Shown here: positions 60,070 to 64,000 of the stretch, in pieces | Layout: each line of letters opens with the position of its first letter | How positions within the stretch are numbered: the stretch's first letter is position 1 | NCBI GenBank assembly: GCA_026989015.1 | Contig: JALSKD010000179.1 | Coordinates: forward strand, 1-64,000 | DNA length: 64,000 nt | Reading direction: 5' to 3' | Origin: Gammaproteobacteria bacterium | Lineage (GTDB): Bacteria; Pseudomonadota; Gammaproteobacteria; GCA-001735895 | Translations under genes and position numbers: made by a program | The notes under the pieces: model-generated | The model's input: only the letters and a program-made list of their open reading frames with translations | What the model was told of the DNA's origin: nothing | Database searches by the model: none

Positions 60070-61059
60070 TCAGCCTGCCCAGAAATCCGAAATACCCGCC
60101 ACGCCGATGGCGCCCTGCTCCCGAGCCACCGCGAAATCCTTGCGCCCTACGCCGCCCAGCGCATAAAGCGGCAGACGACTGGCGGTGCTGATGGCCTGAA
60201 AACCGGCCCAGCCCAGCGCCGGCCGGCCCGGATGACTGAGGGTTGTCCGCACCGGTGACAGCAGCGCAAAGCGGCAGCCCAGATGTTCTGCCCGCTGTAC
60301 CTCAAAGGCATCATGAGCGGAGGCACTGAGGCGAATGCCATCGTCAAAGGGCGGCTCATCGAGCGACGCCAGGGCCGCCGAGGACAGGTGGCGATTGCGG
60401 AAGGGCTGCAGCCGCGCCGCGGTCAAACCCTCCAGGGTGGGCCGGTGGACGATCAGCTCCGCGCCGTGGCGTTCGCAGATGACCGTGGCCCGCAGGGCCA
60501 GTTCCGCATAACGGTCATCGGGCAGCGCATGGGCGCGCAGCAGCACCGCCCCATAGTGACGACGCGCCAGCAGCGCATCGAGCCGTTCGGTGAACTCCCG
60601 CTGCCGGGTGCCTGCGGGTTCGGGGGTGATCAGCAGTTCAGGGGGCAAATCCAGCGCCTGCAGGACCGAAAGATCCGCCGGCGGAAAGTCCAGTGCCTTC
60701 AACGCATCGATGGACACCCAGCGCCATTCCTGCCCCTCGCGGCCCTGCGGCTCGCCGGTGAAGCTGCGGACTTCCCAGACATCCAGCGCCACGCGCCGGT
60801 CCGGGTAGTCGTGGGTCAGCCGAAAAAAGGGCCGTGCCACCAGGTGACGCAGGCCCAGTTCTTCTTCCAGCTCCCTGGCCAGGGCATGGAAGCGGGCTTC
60901 GCCCGGTTCCTGCTTTCCGCCCGGAAACTCCCACAGATTCTCCAGATGCTGGCCGCGGCGCCGGCGGCTGACGAGGATTTCAGAGCGGTCGGGGTGGTGG
61001 ATGATGGCGGCCACCACCGGGATGGCCGGCGCAGTCGCTTCAACTGCGGTACTCGGCAT
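60070..61059 (-). CDS. MutT-type Nudix hydrolase fused to a thiamine-phosphate-synthase-like domain
   Basis: A 329-residue protein. Residues about 12-140 are a MutT domain with the Nudix box GGKQEPGEARFHALARELEEELG, cut here to its core GxxxxxExxAxRELxEE. It should hydrolyse 8-oxo-dGTP. Residues about 150-329 resemble ThiE/TenI (YALGGVGRKDFAVAREQGAIGVAGI). This fusion is widespread in gammaproteobacteria and the ThiE part may be inactive. The ATG lies 20 bases inside argJ, so the two are coupled. Confidence 0.92.
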   Translation of the reverse strand: MPSTAVEATAPAIPVVAAIIHHPDRSEILVSRRRRGQHLENLWEFPGGKQEPGEARFHALARELEEELGLRHLVARPFFRLTHDYPDRRVALDVWEVRSFTGEPQGREGQEWRWVSIDALKALDFPPADLSVLQALDLPPELLITPEPAGTRQREFTERLDALLARRHYGAVLLRAHALPDDRYAELALRATVICERHGAELIVHRPTLEGLTAARLQPFRNRHLSSAALASLDEPPFDDGIRLSASAHDAFEVQRAEHLGCRFALLSPVRTTLSHPGRPALGWAGFQAISTASRLPLYALGGVGRKDFAVAREQGAIGVAGISDFWAG

Positions 61060-62254
61060 TGATCTTCACATAGTCGTAGGAGAGATCGCTGGTCCAGATC
61101 CGCGCCGAGGCGTCGCCGGCCCGAAGCAGGATGCGGATCAGAATGTCTTCCCGGTCCATTACCGCCTGGCCGCGTTCCTCGCGGTAATCCGGATCCGGCT
61201 CACCCTTGTGGATCAGCCGGACATCGCCCAGGTAGAGATCCACGCGGTCGATATCCAGCCGTTCGATCGGCGCGCGACCCACCGCCGCCAGGATGCGCCC
61301 CCAGTTCGGGTCGGAGGCGAACACAGCGGTCTTGACCAGCGGCGAATGGGCCACGGTATAGGCAATGGCGCGTGCATCCTCGGCGCTGGCGGCACCTTCG
61401 ACACGCACTTCGACGAACTTGGTTGCGCCCTCGCCATCGCGCACGATGGACTGGGCCAGTTGCAAAAACAGCTCGTTCAGGGCTTCAACGAAGTCGGCTT
61501 CCGTACCGTCGATACCCACCCCGGAGCGGCCGGTGGCAATCAGCACACAGGCATCGTTGGTGGAGGTGTCGCCATCGACGGTGATGGCGTTGAAGGAAGC
61601 GTCCACGGCCTGCTGCAGCAGGTGTTGCAGCCGTGCCGGGTCGACGGCCGCATCGGTGGCGACGAAGGCCAGCATGGTGGCCATGTCGGGGCGGATCATT
61701 CCCGAGCCCTTGCAAATGCCGGTGAGGGTGACCCTGCGTCCGTCGATCTCGACTTGCCGGCTGGCGCCCTTGGGCAGGGTGTCGGTGGTCATGAGGCCAC
61801 GGGCCGCGACCGGCCAGGCATCGGCGGATAGGCTCTCGTACAATGCCGGAAGCGCACCGGCAATCCGTTCCAGCGGCAGGGGTTCGCCGATGACGCCGGT
61901 GGAAAAGGGCAGCACCGAAGCCGCCTCATCTCCGCTCAGCGACGCCAGAGCGGCGCAGCTTGCACGCGCGGCGGATAGCCCTGGCTGCCCGGTGCCGGCA
62001 TTGGCGTTACCGGAATTGATCAGCAGAAAACGGCGCCCGTCGACCGTGCGGGCCAGGTGCTCGCGGGCAACGGTGACCGGTGCGGCGCAGAAGCGGTTGC
62101 GGGTGAACACGGCAGCCAGGGCGCTGCCCTCGGCGGCCTCGATCAGCACCAGGTCATCGCGTCGCGGGTCGGCCTTGATGCCGGCGTGAAGCGCAGACAG
62201 GCGGACACCATCGACCGCTTCGAGGTTTTCCGGTTCCCGCAGACCGACCGGCAT
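61040..62254 (-). CDS. argJ: Bifunctional ornithine acetyltransferase/N-acetylglutamate synthase
   Basis: Recycles the acetyl group from N-acetylornithine to glutamate in arginine synthesis. The 404-residue proenzyme cleaves itself before the Thr in MIRPDMATMLAF to form the two chains. Other segments are LLINSGNANAGTGQPG and VDGDTSTNDACVLIATG. I chose the ATG at 62254 (MPVGLREPENLEAVDGVRL); longer versions would start inside secA. It lies two bases behind secA. Confidence 0.95.
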   Translation of the reverse strand: MPVGLREPENLEAVDGVRLSALHAGIKADPRRDDLVLIEAAEGSALAAVFTRNRFCAAPVTVAREHLARTVDGRRFLLINSGNANAGTGQPGLSAARASCAALASLSGDEAASVLPFSTGVIGEPLPLERIAGALPALYESLSADAWPVAARGLMTTDTLPKGASRQVEIDGRRVTLTGICKGSGMIRPDMATMLAFVATDAAVDPARLQHLLQQAVDASFNAITVDGDTSTNDACVLIATGRSGVGIDGTEADFVEALNELFLQLAQSIVRDGEGATKFVEVRVEGAASAEDARAIAYTVAHSPLVKTAVFASDPNWGRILAAVGRAPIERLDIDRVDLYLGDVRLIHKGEPDPDYREERGQAVMDREDILIRILLRAGDASARIWTSDLSYDYVKINAEYRS

Positions 62255-62256
62255 CG

Positions 62257-64000
62257 TCAGCTCAGCTTGCCGTGGCAGTGCTTGTATTTCTTGCCCGAGC
62301 CGCACCAGCAGGGCTCGTTGCGACCCAGCTTCTTCTCCTTGCGCACATAGGGCTGGGACGGAGCCTCAACGGCCGGTTCCTCGGTGGCCAGCGCGCTCTC
62401 GATCGCGTCGTGCTTCAGCTCCAGATCGTCCAGCTCATGCTGCTGTTGCTGTTCCAGCGCTTCCACCTGGGATTCGTCGCGCACCTGGATGCGGGTAAGG
62501 ATGGTGATCGCTTCCAGCTTGATGCTGTCGAGCATGGCGCTGAACATCTCGAAGGATTCGCGCTTGAATTCCTGCACCGGGTTTTTCTGCGCGTAGCCAC
62601 GCAAGCCAATGCCCTGGCGCAAATAGTCCATGGCCGCCAGGTGCTCCTTCCAGTGGCGGTCCAGTACCATCAGCATGATCTCCTTTTCGTAGCGGCGGGC
62701 GATGTCCTCGCCGACCAGGGCCACCTTGGCGTCATAGGCCTGCTCGAAATGCTCGACGATGCGGTCGAGAATGGTTTCATCGGTGAGCTGTTCGTCCTCG
62801 TCCAGCCATTGCTGAATCGGCAATTCCTCGCCGAATTCGTTGGCCAGGGATTCTTCCAGGCCCTTGATGTCCCACTGTTCCTCGATGCTGCCGGCCGGCA
62901 CATACAGGCGGAAATGGTTTTCCAGTACATCGCGGCGCATGTCCTTGAGGGCCTCGTAGATGCTGTCGGCACGCAGCAGATCGTCACGCTGGGCGTAGAT
63001 GACCTTGCGCTGATCATTGGCGACATCGTCGTATTCCAGCAGGTGCTTGCGGATGTCGAAGTTATGGGCCTCCACCTTGCGCTGTGCGTTCTCGATGGCC
63101 TTGGTGACCCAGGGGTGCTCGATGGCTTCCCCTTCCTGCATGCCCAGTTTCTGCATCAGCCCGGCCACCTTCTCCGAGGCGAAGATGCGCATCAGGCTGT
63201 CTTCCATCGACAGGTAGAAACGCGAGGAACCCGGATCACCCTGACGGCCGGCACGGCCACGCAACTGGTTGTCGATGCGGCGGGATTCATGGCGCTCGGT
63301 GCCGATGATGTGCAGCCCTCCGGCGTCCAGTACCCGCTGATGGCGCTGCTCCCAGTCCTGCCGGGCCGATTCACGGGCCTTGCTGTCCTCTTCGGGGATA
63401 TCCGCCAGTTCCTTGTCGAGGTTGCCCCCGAGCACGATGTCGGTGCCGCGACCGGCCATGTTGGTGGCGATGGTCACCGCGCCCGGACGGCCGGCATTGG
63501 CGATGATCTGCGCCTCACGCTCATGCTGCTTGGCGTTGAGCACCTCGTGCTTGATGCCGGATTTCTTCAACAGCCCGGAGAGGTATTCGGACACCTCGAT
63601 CGAGGTGGTACCCACCAGCACCGGCTGATCGCGTGAGACGCAGTCCTTGATGTCCTCGATGACCGCATCGAACTTCTCACGCGCGGTCAGGTACACCAGA
63701 TCGCCCTTGTCGTCACGGATCATCGGCTTGTGGGTCGGCACCACGACTACTTCCAGGCCATAGATCTGCTGGAATTCGAAGGCTTCGGTGTCGGCGGTTC
63801 CGGTCATGCCGGAGAGTTTTTCGTAGAGCCGGAAGTAGTTCTGGAAGGTGATCGACGCGATGGTCTGGTTTTCCTGCTGGATGGAAACCCCTTCCTTGGC
63901 CTCGATGGCCTGATGCAGGCCGTCGGACCAGCGCCGGCCGGGCATGGTGCGGCCGGTGAATTCATCGACGATGACCACCTGGCCGTCCTGTACGATGTAA
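62257..64000 (-). CDS. secA: Protein translocase ATPase SecA, C-terminal part
   Basis: About 580 residues are visible; the N-terminal third lies beyond the right edge. SecA is the ATPase that drives preproteins through SecYEG. Visible segments are [32 protein letters not shown] and the second nucleotide-binding motif [16 protein letters not shown]. The helical scaffold and wing domains follow, then the C-terminal zinc-binding tail [14 protein letters not shown] that contacts SecB. argJ follows after two bases. The ends agree with a normal full-length SecA of about 900 residues. Confidence 0.96.
   Translation of the reverse strand, partial: YIVQDGQVVIVDEFTGRTMPGRRWSDGLHQAIEAKEGVSIQQENQTIASITFQNYFRLYEKLSGMTGTADTEAFEFQQIYGLEVVVVPTHKPMIRDDKGDLVYLTAREKFDAVIEDIKDCVSRDQPVLVGTTSIEVSEYLSGLLKKSGIKHEVLNAKQHEREAQIIANAGRPGAVTIATNMAGRGTDIVLGGNLDKELADIPEEDSKARESARQDWEQRHQRVLDAGGLHIIGTERHESRRIDNQLRGRAGRQGDPGSSRFYLSMEDSLMRIFASEKVAGLMQKLGMQEGEAIEHPWVTKAIENAQRKVEAHNFDIRKHLLEYDDVANDQRKVIYAQRDDLLRADSIYEALKDMRRDVLENHFRLYVPAGSIEEQWDIKGLEESLANEFGEELPIQQWLDEDEQLTDETILDRIVEHFEQAYDAKVALVGEDIARRYEKEIMLMVLDRHWKEHLAAMDYLRQGIGLRGYAQKNPVQEFKRESFEMFSAMLDSIKLEAITILTRIQVRDESQVEALEQQQQHELDDLELKHDAIESALATEEPAVEAPSQPYVRKEKKLGRNEPCWCGSGKKYKHCHGKLS

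Overview
The window is a gene-dense, high-GC stretch of bacterial chromosome (about 60% GC by eye). It looks like a gammaproteobacterium related to the free-living Chromatiales and sulfur-oxidizer lineages. The support is gene order: rlmE-ftsH-folP-glmM-tpiA-secG-tRNA-Leu-nuoA, carA-carB-greA, pilS-pilR-pilA-pilB-pilC-pilD-coaE-zapD, and secA-argJ-mutT. The Pseudomonas-style placement of tpiA between glmM and secG fits too. The exact taxon cannot be fixed from the sequence alone. I see no insertion sequence, prophage, CRISPR array or rRNA. Almost every base is coding, and the longest gaps are about 200 to 250 bases.

Layout. 1-6603 (minus strand) carries the start of nuoA, tRNA-Leu(GAG), secG, tpiA, glmM, folP, ftsH and rlmE; yhbY diverges from rlmE. 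6987-7465 holds a small overlapping gene pair with a ribbon-helix-helix-like and a coiled-coil product. 7550-12421 is carA-carB-greA behind a leader that could be an attenuator. 12603-17174 has a PQQ-type sugar dehydrogenase lipoprotein, a DUF2788 protein, an NfeD/SPFH membrane pair and a membrane Ser/Thr kinase placed directly behind metH (17179-20868). A cobalamin adenosyltransferase diverges from metH, so B12 activation and B12 use are adjacent.

21523-25660 is the least ordinary stretch. It contains an unusual [2Fe-2S] flavoprotein, an HTH/coiled-coil regulator behind an array of CCCAT/ATGGG inverted repeats, an orphan MbcA/ParS/Xre-type domain protein, a small conserved unknown, a MotY/OmpA-like protein and an esterase. 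25723-29624 has a large AsmA/DUF748-type envelope protein convergent with a beta-barrel plus EF-hand lipoprotein operon.

29877-35692 is the pyruvate dehydrogenase operon aceE-aceF-lpdA, with one lipoyl domain on each of E2 and E3. 35925-41693 has pyrC-rnt, a response regulator with a decayed GGDEF domain, grxD, an AsnO-type amidotransferase and Fe superoxide dismutase. 41839-46569 has argD-argF, a second GGDEF-like protein and argA; argJ is at 61040. The window therefore holds argA, argD, argF, argJ and carAB, a large share of arginine synthesis. 46571-50669 has a 5'-nucleotidase, a DUF302 protein, a zinc-less DksA and sucCD.

50758-60036 is the type IV pilus module. A PilS-PilR two-component system precedes pilA, whose upstream region has a recognisable sigma-54 promoter and TGTC elements, followed by pilB-pilC-pilD, coaE and zapD. 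The window ends with a Nudix/ThiE-like fusion, argJ and the C-terminal two thirds of secA.

Nothing in the window is a clear defence or secondary-metabolite island. The most interesting candidates are the operator array with its HTH/flavoprotein module, the RHH/coiled-coil pair, the metH-linked kinase, the arginine-rich carA leader frame, and the barrel/EF-hand lipoprotein operon.
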